Shown here: piece by piece, positions 9,296 to 17,056 of the stretch
Layout: each line of letters opens with the position of its first letter
How positions within the stretch are numbered: position 1 is the first letter of the stretch
Origin: Lactococcus nasutitermitis
Lineage (GTDB): Bacteria; Bacillota; Bacilli; Lactobacillales; Streptococcaceae
Length of the DNA stretch: 64,000 bases
Direction: 5' to 3'
NCBI RefSeq assembly: GCF_018403765.1
Contig: NZ_BOVQ01000003.1
Coordinates: forward strand, 186,001-250,000
Translations under genes and position numbers: made by a program
Notes under the pieces: model-generated
The model's input: the letters and a program-made list of their open reading frames with translations, nothing else
Database searches by the model: none
Told to the model about the DNA's origin: nothing

Positions 9296-10228
9296 TTATT
9301 CGTCTTCGCTGTTTTTTTCGATAAGATTTGTCAGGCGGTCTTCAAATGTTTTTGTGGCATCGTAGCCCATTTGTTTGGCACGAAAATTCATGACAGCTGC
9401 TTCGATGATAACAGAGACATTTCGCCCTGTTTTTACTGGAATGCGGAATTGGGGCAGGCTAACATTGTCCAAGATAATCTCGTCACTTCCGTTTCCAAGT
9501 CTGTCATATTCTTTGTCGTTGTCATAATTTTCCAGATAAATCGCCATGTCAATGTCCGTGAAATCACGGACAGCTCCTGCGCCAAAGAGGTTCATGACAT
9601 CAATAATTCCAACACCACGAATCTCAATCATATTGCGCAAAATCTCGGCAGGTTCGCCAGAAAGTGTAAAAGCGTCGCGTTGAAAAATCTCTACGCGGTC
9701 GTCTGCAACCAGTCGATGTCCGCGTTTAATGAGTTCAAGACCTGTTTCAGATTTACCGATACCGCTCATTCCCTGTAAAAGGACACCAACACCAAAAATA
9801 TCCATCAAAACGCCGTGTACAGAAATGCGCTCGGCAAGTTTTTCGTCCAAAAATGTTGTCAAAATAGAATTCAGTCGGCTCGTTGCTTCGCGTGACTGTA
9901 AAATCACGATATCTTGCTTCTTAGCCGCGGCAATCATTTCACTGGGAATTTCCAGACTTCGCGCCACAATCACAAGTGGCGTAACGTCTGTCATAACTTT
10001 TTTGAGCAAATCATAGCGATTATTTTCGACATTGTCCATCATGTAAGACCATTCTTTCATGCCGAAAAGTTGAATCCGTTCTGGTGTGAAATAGTTAAAA
10101 TAGCCTGCCATTTCAAGACCGGGACGCATGATTTCAGATGTTGTGACTTCCTTTTTTAACGCTGTTGGCGTTGAATAAATCACATTAAATTGTATCTTAT
10201 CAATTAAATCTTGAACTGTAACTTTCAT
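9296..10228 (-). CDS. hprK: HPr kinase/phosphorylase
   Basis: Phosphorylates Ser46 of HPr in response to glycolytic intermediates and removes the phosphate again, so it sets carbon catabolite repression through CcpA. 310 residues, the family length. The P-loop [14 protein letters not shown] is at about residues 154-167, followed by the RGHRLVADD segment. The conserved [15 protein letters not shown] signature lies at about 204-218. A GAGGTG ribosome site precedes the ATG. It heads the hprK-lgt pair; the 57-residue membrane protein gene lies just upstream on the same strand. Confidence 0.98.
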   Translation of the reverse strand: MKVTVQDLIDKIQFNVIYSTPTALKKEVTTSEIMRPGLEMAGYFNYFTPERIQLFGMKEWSYMMDNVENNRYDLLKKVMTDVTPLVIVARSLEIPSEMIAAAKKQDIVILQSREATSRLNSILTTFLDEKLAERISVHGVLMDIFGVGVLLQGMSGIGKSETGLELIKRGHRLVADDRVEIFQRDAFTLSGEPAEILRNMIEIRGVGIIDVMNLFGAGAVRDFTDIDMAIYLENYDNDKEYDRLGNGSDEIILDNVSLPQFRIPVKTGRNVSVIIEAAVMNFRAKQMGYDATKTFEDRLTNLIEKNSEDE

Positions 10229-10271
10229 AAGTTCACCTCATTTAAAAAATTTTTATTCTGATAATGCAAAA

Positions 10272-10328
10272 TTTTTTTGACAGAAAATCGCTAAGCGTCT
10301 AGTCTTTTTGATAGTTCTGTCAAAAAAT
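10272..10328. repeat. Pair of TGACAG half-sites upstream of hprK
   Basis: TTTTTTGACAG at about 10272 and an imperfect palindrome TTTTTGATAG-TT-CTGTCAAAAA ending about 10327 enclose a short segment. The layout resembles a shortened form of the TGACAG-bounded elements. Confidence 0.5.
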
Positions 10329-10331
10329 ATA

Positions 10332-10505
10332 TCAACTAATATACTTGGTAATTTTGTCAATCGTGTAAGAAATTACCAAACGGCGTACCAGAAGCACTCC
10401 GAAAATCATAGCAAAAAACCATGAAGCTCTGATAACTGAGAATGAAAAAGCCCAAGCTTCTGCTACTGTCCATAAAAGAAAAGTAAAAAATTGTTGTTTT
10501 GGCAT
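10332..10505 (-). CDS. Small hydrophobic membrane protein
   Basis: 57 residues from MPKQQFFTFLLW, with two hydrophobic stretches (about 5-20 and 27-45) and a basic end. The segment SVIRASWFFAMIFG faintly recalls PspC-type membrane domains but is too short to assign. The start at 10505 is preferred because a TATAAT box ends only six bases before it, which would give a leaderless message; the longer frame from 10571 would run through that promoter and a TGACAG repeat. Its position upstream of hprK, same strand, suggests possible co-transcription. Function unknown. Confidence 0.55.
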   Translation of the reverse strand: MPKQQFFTFLLWTVAEAWAFSFSVIRASWFFAMIFGVLLVRRLVISYTIDKITKYIS

Positions 10506-10509
10506 ACTT

Positions 10510-10517
10510 ACATTATA
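10510..10517 (-). promoter_or_regulatory. -10 box at the start of the small membrane protein gene
   Basis: On the minus strand TGTTATAATG sits directly before the ATG (six bases from the end of TATAAT to the A). Transcription would start at or next to the start codon. The -35 is weak. Confidence 0.5.
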
Positions 10518-10654
10518 ACAGTTTTCTGTGCAGACAGATAGAATTTTTACGTTTACTGACAATTCTGTCAAAATTTCTGAGAATTTTTCATCATTTTCTC
10601 ATCTCATTTATAAAAAATTTACGCTAAAACGAAATATCGTCACTTTTGCAAATG

Positions 10655-10663
10655 TGATATAAT
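10655..10663 (+). promoter_or_regulatory. Extended -10 promoter of gtrA, predicting a leaderless mRNA
   Basis: TGATATAAT ends six bases before the gtrA ATG at 10670, and there is no Shine-Dalgarno sequence between them. The expected transcription start is therefore at the ATG itself. Confidence 0.65.
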
Positions 10664-10669
10664 AAAATC

Positions 10670-11128
10670 ATGAAAAAAATCACTGAGCTTGCCAAGTCTG
10701 AAGCTTTCAAATATCTCATTTTTGGTGTTTTAACCACACTTGTTTATTACGTTTTTTTAAATATAATCATGCTTCTCATGACCGGAAATGCTTATTCTGC
10801 TCCTGTTTCTGAGGCTGTTGCTCAACTTATAAGTATCATCTTTGCTTTTTACACCAATAAAAAATGGGTATTTGAACATGAAAGTAATCATGCTTTTCTT
10901 GATTTTCTCAACTTTTCGGCTGGTCGTCTCGTCTTTATGGCACTCGCTATCCTCCTGAAATGGTGGTTTGGCACCGTTCATCCCGAAATTCTCACACATT
11001 TACTTCATACAAATTTCAAGGTAGCAATGAATATTTTCTCACTTTTTCTGCAAGTAGTAAATATCATCCTCAATTATTTTTATTCTAAATTCATCGTTTT
11101 CCGAAAAAGTAAAACTCCAGCTCAATAA
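10670..11128 (+). CDS. GtrA family membrane protein
   Basis: 152 residues with four predicted membrane helices. The GtrA fold is indicated by EAFKYLIFGVLTTLVYYVF at the N-terminus and by ISIIFAFYTNKKWVFE (about 58-73), the conserved family block. GtrA proteins are thought to flip or carry lipid-linked sugars for decoration of surface polysaccharides or teichoic acids. No glycosyltransferase partner is adjacent, so the substrate is open. The extended -10 promoter sits immediately at the start codon. It converges on the yihY gene and shares a terminator with it. Confidence 0.88.
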   Translation: MKKITELAKSEAFKYLIFGVLTTLVYYVFLNIIMLLMTGNAYSAPVSEAVAQLISIIFAFYTNKKWVFEHESNHAFLDFLNFSAGRLVFMALAILLKWWFGTVHPEILTHLLHTNFKVAMNIFSLFLQVVNIILNYFYSKFIVFRKSKTPAQ

Positions 11129-11142
11129 GCTAGAGTTTTTTT
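11110..11142. terminator. Bidirectional terminator gtrA / yihY
   Basis: AAAACTC-AGCT / AGCT-GAGTTTT stem with T runs on each strand. It overlaps the last codons of gtrA and reaches the stop of the converging gene. Confidence 0.85.
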
Positions 11143-12040
11143 AATCTTGTTTGCGTATATCTTTGATAAATTCGACCAATTCGCCACGACGTGTTTCAAA
11201 TTGTCCGACACGTATTCGCTGATAAGTTGCATTTAAAATTGCTCCGATAATTAGCACGCGCGCAATGAAGATAAACCAAATCATCAGTGCAAAAATGACC
11301 AATGAACCGATTAATTTCAAGTCATGGAGCTGATTTAAGGCAAAATTTACATATTTCGCAACCAGATTTGTCAAGAAAACCAATACAAAAGTTGAAAAAA
11401 TAGTTCCTGGCATAGTATAACGCAATTTACGAATACGCACATTTGGCAAAATAAAATACAACAACATCAAACTCAGAAAAGTTGCCAAACCAACCGCTGG
11501 CAAAGTCATGCTATGTAGAGTTCGATAAAGCCCGTCATTAAAATCAAAAATCCTATGCACATGTTCCAAAATAACCTGTCCAAAAGTTGATAAGGCAATC
11601 GAAAAATAAAGAAAGAGAAAAATCGCCAAGCCAGAAATCAATCCAATCACTCGACTCACGATAAAATCACGATGTTTATTGACTTCATAAGCCTTATTCA
11701 TCGCCATTTGCAAGGAAGATAAAGCACGTGAAAATGTCCATAAACCAGCAATAATCGAAATCCACAGCAAACTTGTATTTGGATTAGACAATATATTGCG
11801 GATAACTGGCGCAAGTCCATCATAAAGCTGTTCAGGGAAATTTTCATTCAAAAAATGCAAAATCGTCGTGACATTGATATGAAAAAATGGCAAAGCATTA
11901 CCAACAATCAAAAGTACAGGAAAAAGAGACAGCAAAAGATAGTATGCCACCGCAATGGACGACAAACTCATCTCTGAACTTTTGAAAAATGAAAGAAATG
12001 TACTGAATAAATCTCCAAGGATTTTTAAAAGTTTTTTCAT
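11141..12040 (-). CDS. YihY/BrkB family membrane protein
   Basis: 299 residues, about six membrane helices. It shows the family pattern SLSSIAVAYYLLLSLFPVLL (about 25-44) and the conserved middle region with LWISIIAGLWTFSRALSSLQ. Family members were once called ribonuclease BN, which is now known to be a different protein; the actual role is unclear, perhaps transport. AGAGG ribosome site before the ATG. It directly follows map on the same strand (34-base gap), so the two are probably one operon. Confidence 0.9.
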   Translation of the reverse strand: MKKLLKILGDLFSTFLSFFKSSEMSLSSIAVAYYLLLSLFPVLLIVGNALPFFHINVTTILHFLNENFPEQLYDGLAPVIRNILSNPNTSLLWISIIAGLWTFSRALSSLQMAMNKAYEVNKHRDFIVSRVIGLISGLAIFLFLYFSIALSTFGQVILEHVHRIFDFNDGLYRTLHSMTLPAVGLATFLSLMLLYFILPNVRIRKLRYTMPGTIFSTFVLVFLTNLVAKYVNFALNQLHDLKLIGSLVIFALMIWFIFIARVLIIGAILNATYQRIRVGQFETRRGELVEFIKDIRKQD

Positions 12041-12074
12041 GCTGCCTCTTTATTTGTAAGAAGTTTTTTTCTTT

Positions 12075-12935
12075 TTAGTAAGTGCGTTCTTCGCCTTGTG
12101 AAGTCAAAATCACTGGCCCATCTTTAGTAATCACGAATTGATGTTCATATTGACATGAAAGTCCGCCATCTCGTGTACGAATTGTCCAGCCGTCACCATC
12201 ATAATCTGTTTTTACTTCCCAAGTGCCTGTCGAAATCATTGGTTCAATCGTCAAAACCATGCCTTCACGTAAACGCAATCCACGTCCAGCACGTCCATAG
12301 TGAGGAACAAGAGGTTCTTCGTGCATTGTAGGTCCAACGCCATGTCCAACTAAATCCCGTACAACACCATAACCACGACTTTCAGCATATTCTTGGATAG
12401 CTGCGCCAATATCACCTAAACGATTGCCAACTTTTGCTTGTTCAATGCCAAGATAAAGACATTCACGTGTGACATCCATGAGATTTTTTACTTCATCAGA
12501 AGGCGTACCAACTGCATAAGCCCAGCAAGAGTCCGCAATACCACCAGAAAATGCTTCCATATGTTTTTTCATTTCTGGAACATTATCAAAATCAAGTTTT
12601 GAAACATCAAGTGAGCCATCTTCAACCAAACCCAGCACCATATCTACCTTGATAAGGTCGCCGTCTTTTAAGATATAATGACGTGGAAAAGCATGAGCGA
12701 CTTCGTCATTGAGTGAGCAACACGTCGCATAAGGAAAATCTGTCATTTCTCCATCAACACCGATTTGTAAAGGGAGAACATTTTTTTCTTTACAGACTTT
12801 ACGGACATATTCCTCGATTGCCCACATATCCAATCCTGGTTTTATCATATCACGTAGGTGAATATGGATATCAGCAAGCACATTACCTGCTCTATCCATC
12901 TGCTCCACTTCACGCTGAGATTTTAAAGTTATCAT
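12075..12935 (-). CDS. map: Methionine aminopeptidase, type I
   Basis: Removes the N-terminal methionine from nascent proteins; a dinuclear-metal cytosolic enzyme. The fold is shown by EVAHAFPRHY (metal region), GDLIKVDMVLG with the first Asp ligand, GHGVGPTMHEEP (His and Glu ligands) and the GMVLTIEPMIS block. At 286 residues it is longer than the E. coli enzyme; the extra piece is around VEDGSLDVSKLDFDNVPEMK (about 107-130), an insertion also known in streptococcal MetAP. The upstream GAAAGAAG is an acceptable ribosome site. Confidence 0.97.
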   Translation of the reverse strand: MITLKSQREVEQMDRAGNVLADIHIHLRDMIKPGLDMWAIEEYVRKVCKEKNVLPLQIGVDGEMTDFPYATCCSLNDEVAHAFPRHYILKDGDLIKVDMVLGLVEDGSLDVSKLDFDNVPEMKKHMEAFSGGIADSCWAYAVGTPSDEVKNLMDVTRECLYLGIEQAKVGNRLGDIGAAIQEYAESRGYGVVRDLVGHGVGPTMHEEPLVPHYGRAGRGLRLREGMVLTIEPMISTGTWEVKTDYDGDGWTIRTRDGGLSCQYEHQFVITKDGPVILTSQGEERTY

Positions 12936-13018
12936 TTTACTACTTCTTTCATCTAAAAATATTTACTCTCTTATTTTACCACAAAATCGCTCTGAATTGC
13001 ATTTATACTTGAATTTGT

Positions 13019-13609
13019 TCATTTTCGATAGGCGGGAATGAGAACTTCATCTACAAAATTTACGATATGTTCGTCTGTGATATTTTGTCCGCCAAGCATG
13101 ATAAAATAACGCATCATTTGAAAAGGTAAAAGTTTTGCACTTTGTCCAATATCACTTCTCGCTTCGCCACGTTCTTCAGCGTGCGCGAGGATACGTTCCA
13201 TAATAATCAGATTATTTGTTGTGATATTGAGAATAGCATCATCAAGAACATCTTTTCCTTGAGATTGTTCAAAAAAGATATAAGGGAGGAAATTTTTGGG
13301 ATAAAGTGTGAAATGTCCGCTCATATAACGCAACGTCGTCAACAAATCCTCTCGCAAACTTCCTGTATTAAAGCTTTGGTCTATAACGGCGCCATTCCAT
13401 TTTTCGCTTTGAACTACTTTATGACGCGCGGCTTCAAAGGTCAACTCAAACGTATTCTTCCAATAGCGATAAAGAACACTGCGCGTTGTATGTGCTTTTC
13501 GCGCAACATTTTGAAAAGTGACGGCTTCATAACCTTCTTTTTCAAGTAGCTCAACTGTTGCATCATAAATTGCATTTTTTAGTTCGTCTCCACGTCTTCT
13601 TTGTGCCAT
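13019..13609 (-). CDS. TetR family repressor
   Basis: 196 residues. The N-terminal TetR HTH is clear: LKNAIYDATVELLEKEGYEAV then FQNVARKAHTTRSVLYRYW (to about residue 50). The ligand-binding C-terminal domain is not specific enough to name an inducer. The start at 13609 is preceded by AGGAG; the longer frame begins 14 codons earlier without one. It is divergent from a drug exporter, and two near-identical inverted repeats flank the exporter promoter, so it very likely represses that gene and itself. Confidence 0.92.
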   Translation of the reverse strand: MAQRRRGDELKNAIYDATVELLEKEGYEAVTFQNVARKAHTTRSVLYRYWKNTFELTFEAARHKVVQSEKWNGAVIDQSFNTGSLREDLLTTLRYMSGHFTLYPKNFLPYIFFEQSQGKDVLDDAILNITTNNLIIMERILAHAEERGEARSDIGQSAKLLPFQMMRYFIMLGGQNITDEHIVNFVDEVLIPAYRK

Positions 13610-13688
13610 TTTTTTCTCCTGTACAAAAACATTTTGTCTCTTATTTATCATTATATCATACTTTAAATGGATTTACTAAAAACATTTT

Positions 13689-13705
13689 AGATACAAAACG
13701 TATTT
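13689..13705. promoter_or_regulatory. Putative TetR operator, upstream copy
   Basis: AGATAC-AAAAC-GTATTT, an imperfect inverted repeat six bases before the -35 box of the exporter promoter. It matches the downstream copy except for the last arm. Confidence 0.7.
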
Positions 13706-13710
13706 TATTC

Positions 13711-13739
13711 TTGACAAAATGTTTTTTGAAGTTTATAAT
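13711..13739 (+). promoter_or_regulatory. Promoter of the DHA2 exporter
   Basis: Consensus -35 TTGACA (13711-13716), 17-base spacer, consensus -10 TATAAT (13734-13739). A full-strength promoter that needs a repressor, in keeping with the operators on both sides. Confidence 0.9.
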
Positions 13740-13753
13740 AGTTTTTGTACTTA

Positions 13754-13770
13754 AGATACAAAACGTATCT
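13754..13770. promoter_or_regulatory. Putative TetR operator, downstream copy
   Basis: Perfect inverted repeat AGATAC-AAAAC-GTATCT about 15 bases after the -10 box, around the transcription start and before the exporter ribosome site. Confidence 0.75.
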
Positions 13771-13801
13771 AAAATGATTTTATGAATGAAAGAAGAAAAA
13801 A

Positions 13802-15352
13802 ATGGCTAAAAAAGAAAAAGCGCCAAAGGAAAAACTTCCAAAAGAGTTGACGCGCAATGCTTGGGTACTTGTGATTGGTGCGATTGCGCCAATGCTCGAC
13901 TCGACAATGGTCAATATTGCGATTAACAAATTGCAAACAGATTTGCATACGTCGCTCAACATGATTCAGTGGGCGATTACAGGTTATGTACTTGCTCTTG
14001 CGGTGGCTGTGCCGATTTGCGGTTATCTGGTCAATCATATTGACGGAAAAAAAGTCTTGCAATGGGCGATTGCTGCTTTTGGAATTTTCAGTTTTCTATC
14101 TGGTCTTGCTTGGAATATTGAGAGTTTCATTGCTTTTCGGGCAATACAAGGATTTTCGGCAGGTTTTATCACGCTGCTCATGACAACACTTCTCATGCAA
14201 ATCACGCCGCGCGATAAACTGGGACAGTTGATGGCTGTTGTTTCTACACCGATTATTCTTGGTCCTATCATTGGCCCTGTGCTTGGTGGTGCGATTGTTT
14301 CTGGAGCAAACTGGCACTGGATTTTTTATGTGAATATTCCTGTTTGTATCATTGCCGTTTTTCTTAATCATTTTTATCTTGATTCTTTCAAGCCTTTTAC
14401 TCCTCAATCAAAGCTTGACTGGTTCGGGACAATTCTCCTTGCCGGTGGTTCGATTGGGCTGATTTATGGAATGATGAAGGGTTCTGAAAATGCGAAACAT
14501 TTTTTCAACGCTCAAATGGTGACATTCGTTGGTCTTGGGCTTCTCCTCTTTGTGATTTATGGGATTTACAATCACTTGCGTCATGATAATACGGTGCTGC
14601 CACTGCGTTTCTTCAAGTCAAAAAATTTCACTGCAGCAAATGTGGGAATTTTCCTTGCTGGGATTGCTTCAAATGGTCCGATGCTTTTATTGCCACTTTT
14701 CTTTCAAAATACAAAGGGATTTACGGCGGTTGAAGCCGGACTAATGCTTATTCCGCAAGGTTTGGGAATGCTGATTGCACGTCCAATTATTGGAAAACTG
14801 ATTGACCGAATTGGCGCGCGTCCCGTTGTCTTGGTGAGTCTTGTGATTTCATTGCTTGGAACTGTTCCTTTCATCTTTGTTCAAACAAATACAAATTTGA
14901 TTTGGCTGGCTGCCGTACTCTTTGTCCGCGGAATTGGTGTGGGCGGACTTCAAATGCCAATGATGACTGATATTTTTATCGGTTTGGATAAAAAAGATAT
15001 TCCTAGCGCTTCTGTGGGACAACGAATTGTCCAAAATGTGGGTTCAAGTTTTGGTTCTGCCGTCGTTTCTGCGGTTGTGACTGCGGTTATTCTTTCACAA
15101 AATCTGACGACGAAAGTTTCTGCACACGTGACACACGCAACGGCCGTACTGAAAGCTCATGCAGCAGCTACTCATACGGCACCAACTGCTTCTGCGATTG
15201 CCAATATCAAGACGAATGCCGCAAGCTATGGTCATCATTTGTTAGTCGGCGCACAGTTAAATGGCTATCAAACGGCTTTCTTGGTGAGTTGCGTTGTTCT
15301 TGTGATTATCGCTATTCCTGCGCTGTTTTTGTCAAGTAAAAAAGCAAAATAA
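13802..15352 (+). CDS. MFS drug exporter, DHA2 (14-helix) family
   Basis: 516 residues with about 14 membrane helices, the EmrB/QacA/LmrB type of proton-driven multidrug exporter. Visible family features are LDSTMVNIAINKLQTDL in helix 1, WAITGYVLALAVAVPICGYL, and the motif C-like GPIIGPVLGGAIV (about 157-169). The C-terminus contains an Ala/His/Thr-rich loop (about 438-475) before the last helix. Weak AGAAG ribosome site. Adjacent TetR gene and paired operators indicate inducible expression. The substrate cannot be read from the sequence. Confidence 0.93.
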   Translation: MAKKEKAPKEKLPKELTRNAWVLVIGAIAPMLDSTMVNIAINKLQTDLHTSLNMIQWAITGYVLALAVAVPICGYLVNHIDGKKVLQWAIAAFGIFSFLSGLAWNIESFIAFRAIQGFSAGFITLLMTTLLMQITPRDKLGQLMAVVSTPIILGPIIGPVLGGAIVSGANWHWIFYVNIPVCIIAVFLNHFYLDSFKPFTPQSKLDWFGTILLAGGSIGLIYGMMKGSENAKHFFNAQMVTFVGLGLLLFVIYGIYNHLRHDNTVLPLRFFKSKNFTAANVGIFLAGIASNGPMLLLPLFFQNTKGFTAVEAGLMLIPQGLGMLIARPIIGKLIDRIGARPVVLVSLVISLLGTVPFIFVQTNTNLIWLAAVLFVRGIGVGGLQMPMMTDIFIGLDKKDIPSASVGQRIVQNVGSSFGSAVVSAVVTAVILSQNLTTKVSAHVTHATAVLKAHAAATHTAPTASAIANIKTNAASYGHHLLVGAQLNGYQTAFLVSCVVLVIIAIPALFLSSKKAK

Positions 15353-15381
15353 GCTTTGTAATTTACCTTTTTGGAAAATCT

Positions 15382-15390
15382 TGATATAAT
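15382..15390 (+). promoter_or_regulatory. Extended -10 box of the flavodoxin gene
   Basis: TGATATAAT, 37 bases before the flavodoxin ATG, with an AAAAGGGA ribosome site between. The -35 is poor. Confidence 0.6.
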
Positions 15391-15427
15391 TTAATATAGA
15401 AATAAATATCGAAAAGGGAATAAAATA

Positions 15428-15874
15428 ATGGCTTTAGCAAAAATTGTATATGCAAGTATGACTGGAAATACCGAGGCATGTGCCGATATCGTAGCTGACA
15501 AGCTCGAAGAATTGGGCTGGGATGTGGATTTGGACGAATGTTCGTCTGTTGATGCGGAGGATTTTGCGGATGCTGATCTTTGTATCGTCGGAACTTACAC
15601 TTATGGCGACGGCGAATTGCCTGATGAAATCGTTGATTTTTACGAGGATTTGGCGGATATTGACTTATCTGGCAAGACTTACGGTTGCTTTGGTTCTGGC
15701 GATACTTTCTATGATGATTTCTGTATTTGTGTGGATATGTTTGAAGCTCAGTTTGAAAAAACGGGTGCGACAAAAGGTGCTGAGCTGGTTCGCGTTGATT
15801 TGGCTCCTGAGGATGAAGATGAAGCACATTTGGAAGCTTTCGCTGAAGCTTTGTCTGCTCATTTTGACCTTTAA
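15428..15874 (+). CDS. Flavodoxin
   Basis: 148 residues, a short-chain FMN electron carrier. The phosphate-binding loop SMTGNTE (about 10-16) and the two FMN-stacking regions TYTYGDGELPDE (about 57-68) and CFGSGDTFYDDFC (about 87-99) are all present, and the protein is strongly acidic. Likely donates electrons to anaerobic or biosynthetic enzymes in the cytosol; no partner gene is next to it. Own promoter and strong terminator make it monocistronic. Confidence 0.95.
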   Translation: MALAKIVYASMTGNTEACADIVADKLEELGWDVDLDECSSVDAEDFADADLCIVGTYTYGDGELPDEIVDFYEDLADIDLSGKTYGCFGSGDTFYDDFCICVDMFEAQFEKTGATKGAELVRVDLAPEDEDEAHLEAFAEALSAHFDL

Positions 15875-15888
15875 TTTTTATGATAATG

Positions 15889-15918
15889 AAAAAAACTTGT
15901 CTGTGGACAAGTTTTTTT
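15889..15918 (+). terminator. Terminator of the flavodoxin gene
   Basis: AAAAAACTTGTC-TGTG-GACAAGTTTTTTT, a strong intrinsic terminator directly before a TGACAG element. Confidence 0.92.
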
Positions 15919-15919
15919 A

Positions 15920-16009
15920 TTTTTGACAGTTCTGCCGTAGGGACCAGCCTTCTTGGACAGAATGAACTGATAGCAACGCTGTCAGTTTGTACCCTGTCAA
16001 AAATTATTT
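15920..16009. repeat. TGACAG-bounded hairpin element after the flavodoxin gene
   Basis: A 90-base segment from TTTTTGACAG to CTGTCAAAAATTATTT. It shares framework words with the element at 9154-9257, but the inner hairpin differs: AACTGA / TCAGTT here. A further palindrome, TTTTTTTGACAAG-TCTGTCAAAAA, follows at about 16029-16050 next to the pyrophosphatase-like gene stop and may end that gene. Confidence 0.65.
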
Positions 16010-16051
16010 GGATAAATTTAAGAGAAATTTTTTTGACAAGTCTGTCAAAAA

Positions 16052-16396
16052 TTATTTTTCGTCAAAAAGTTCGACTTTGCTGTCAAAATACTGTTCCATG
16101 AAATGAGTTTGGCGGATAATTTCTTCTTTGGTGAAATTTTCATCTGCTGTGGTCAGTACCCATTTGTCTTCGTTGTCGTCTTTGCGGCGAATAATCGCAA
16201 TGAGCTTGCCTGTGAATTTGCTCAGCGGAACTTGATTTTCAGGGAGATTTGAGAGGATATAAACGTCCTGCTCCTCGCCGTCGCCCGCGATGATGTCCGG
16301 AATGTAGCCGTAATTGATCGGATAAGTCGTGCCGTGATGCACCGTGCCTATCGGGCGATCGATGGTTGCGGTGAAGTTAATGGTGAGTTTTCCCAT
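16052..16396 (-). CDS. Inorganic pyrophosphatase-like protein
   Basis: 114 residues with the class I pyrophosphatase core: TIDRPIGTVHHGTTYPINYGYIP (positions about 11-33) followed by GDGEEQDVYIL, where the acidic residues of the metal site sit. Family I enzymes are usually near 175 residues, so this is a short form lacking the C-terminal part; short forms are annotated in streptococci and lactococci. Activity is therefore likely but not certain. It follows the merR gene by 11 bases and is probably co-transcribed. Confidence 0.75.
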   Translation of the reverse strand: MGKLTINFTATIDRPIGTVHHGTTYPINYGYIPDIIAGDGEEQDVYILSNLPENQVPLSKFTGKLIAIIRRKDDNEDKWVLTTADENFTKEEIIRQTHFMEQYFDSKVELFDEK

Positions 16397-16407
16397 ATTT
16401 TTTCCTT

Positions 16408-16755
16408 TTAACAGCTTTGCGTGATTTCTTTTGTCGTCTCCAAAAAACGTAAACTTTGCTCAATTTCTTTTCTTTTTTGGATGAGTTCCGTTTCTTGTCT
16501 GGCAAGGAGTTTGAGACGTTCTTTGCGCGTTTCTTCGCCTTTTTGTTTGAGGTCAGAAAAATGTCTGATATCGGCGAGTTTCATGCCTGTTTTTTTCATA
16601 TTGTCAATAAATTTCAGCCAATCAATATCTGTGTCGTCAAATTCTCGGTAGTGGTTGGCTTTTGGCTTGCTTTCTAAAAGTCCCATCTGCTCATAGTAGC
16701 GGATAGTGGCGGTGCTCAAGCCTGTTTTTCTGGCGATTTCTGATATTTTATACAT
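16408..16755 (-). CDS. MerR family transcriptional regulator
   Basis: 115 residues. The N-terminal winged HTH reads YKISEIARKTGLSTATIRYYEQMGLL, followed by the usual long dimerisation helix with many charged residues; the C-terminus ends in Cys (QSC). The start is set at ATG 16755; a TTG three codons upstream is also possible. It is divergent from the DUF2798-cupin operon, whose promoter has the 19-base spacer that MerR proteins untwist, so it is probably the activator of that operon. The effector is unknown. Confidence 0.88.
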   Translation of the reverse strand: MYKISEIARKTGLSTATIRYYEQMGLLESKPKANHYREFDDTDIDWLKFIDNMKKTGMKLADIRHFSDLKQKGEETRKERLKLLARQETELIQKRKEIEQSLRFLETTKEITQSC

Positions 16756-16773
16756 GACTTCCAATCTTTTTGC

Positions 16774-16804
16774 TTGCCTTCAAGTTTACTTTAAAGTTTA
16801 TACT
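16774..16804 (+). promoter_or_regulatory. MerR-type promoter with 19-base spacer
   Basis: -35 TTGCCT (16774-16779), spacer of 19 bases, -10 TATACT (16799-16804). The spacer holds the perfect palindrome ACTTTAAAGT, and CAAGT / ACTTG arms enclose it. The long spacer and dyad are hallmarks of MerR-controlled promoters. Confidence 0.7.
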
Positions 16805-16828
16805 TGATTATAGCACAAAGGAGGTGTC

Positions 16829-17056
16829 ATGTCACATTTATTTTTACGGACGCAGATTAGTTTTGTCATCACGACAGCGATTATCTCGTTTTCACTGTTT
16901 TTTATCAACTTGGATATCGTCAAGCTCGGTTTCGCCGTCTTTCCTTGGCTTTTGTGGTTGCGTTCTTGGGGAATTGTTTATCTGCTCCTGTTCGTGTTAT
17001 CTCGCGTGATTCCAGCTTTTGTCAATCAGATTTTTAGAAAATTTGGAGGAAAATAA
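16829..17056 (+). CDS. DUF2798 family membrane protein
   Basis: 75 residues with two membrane helices (about 10-30 and 43-63). The pattern FxxTxxISFSLFFINL then WLLWLRSWGIVYLLLF matches the small DUF2798 family. Function unknown. Strong AAAGGAGG ribosome site. Its stop overlaps the next start in a TAATG, so the operon is translationally coupled. It is the first gene after the MerR-type promoter. Confidence 0.8.
   Translation: MSHLFLRTQISFVITTAIISFSLFFINLDIVKLGFAVFPWLLWLRSWGIVYLLLFVLSRVIPAFVNQIFRKFGGK

Noticed and set aside
13558-13785. Plus-strand 75-residue ORF across the TetR-exporter spacer
   Set aside because: It runs through operators and promoter and has no ribosome site.
15363-15827. 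Minus-strand 154-residue ORF over the flavodoxin gene
   Set aside because: His/Gln/Pro-rich shadow of an acidic gene; the plus strand clearly encodes flavodoxin.
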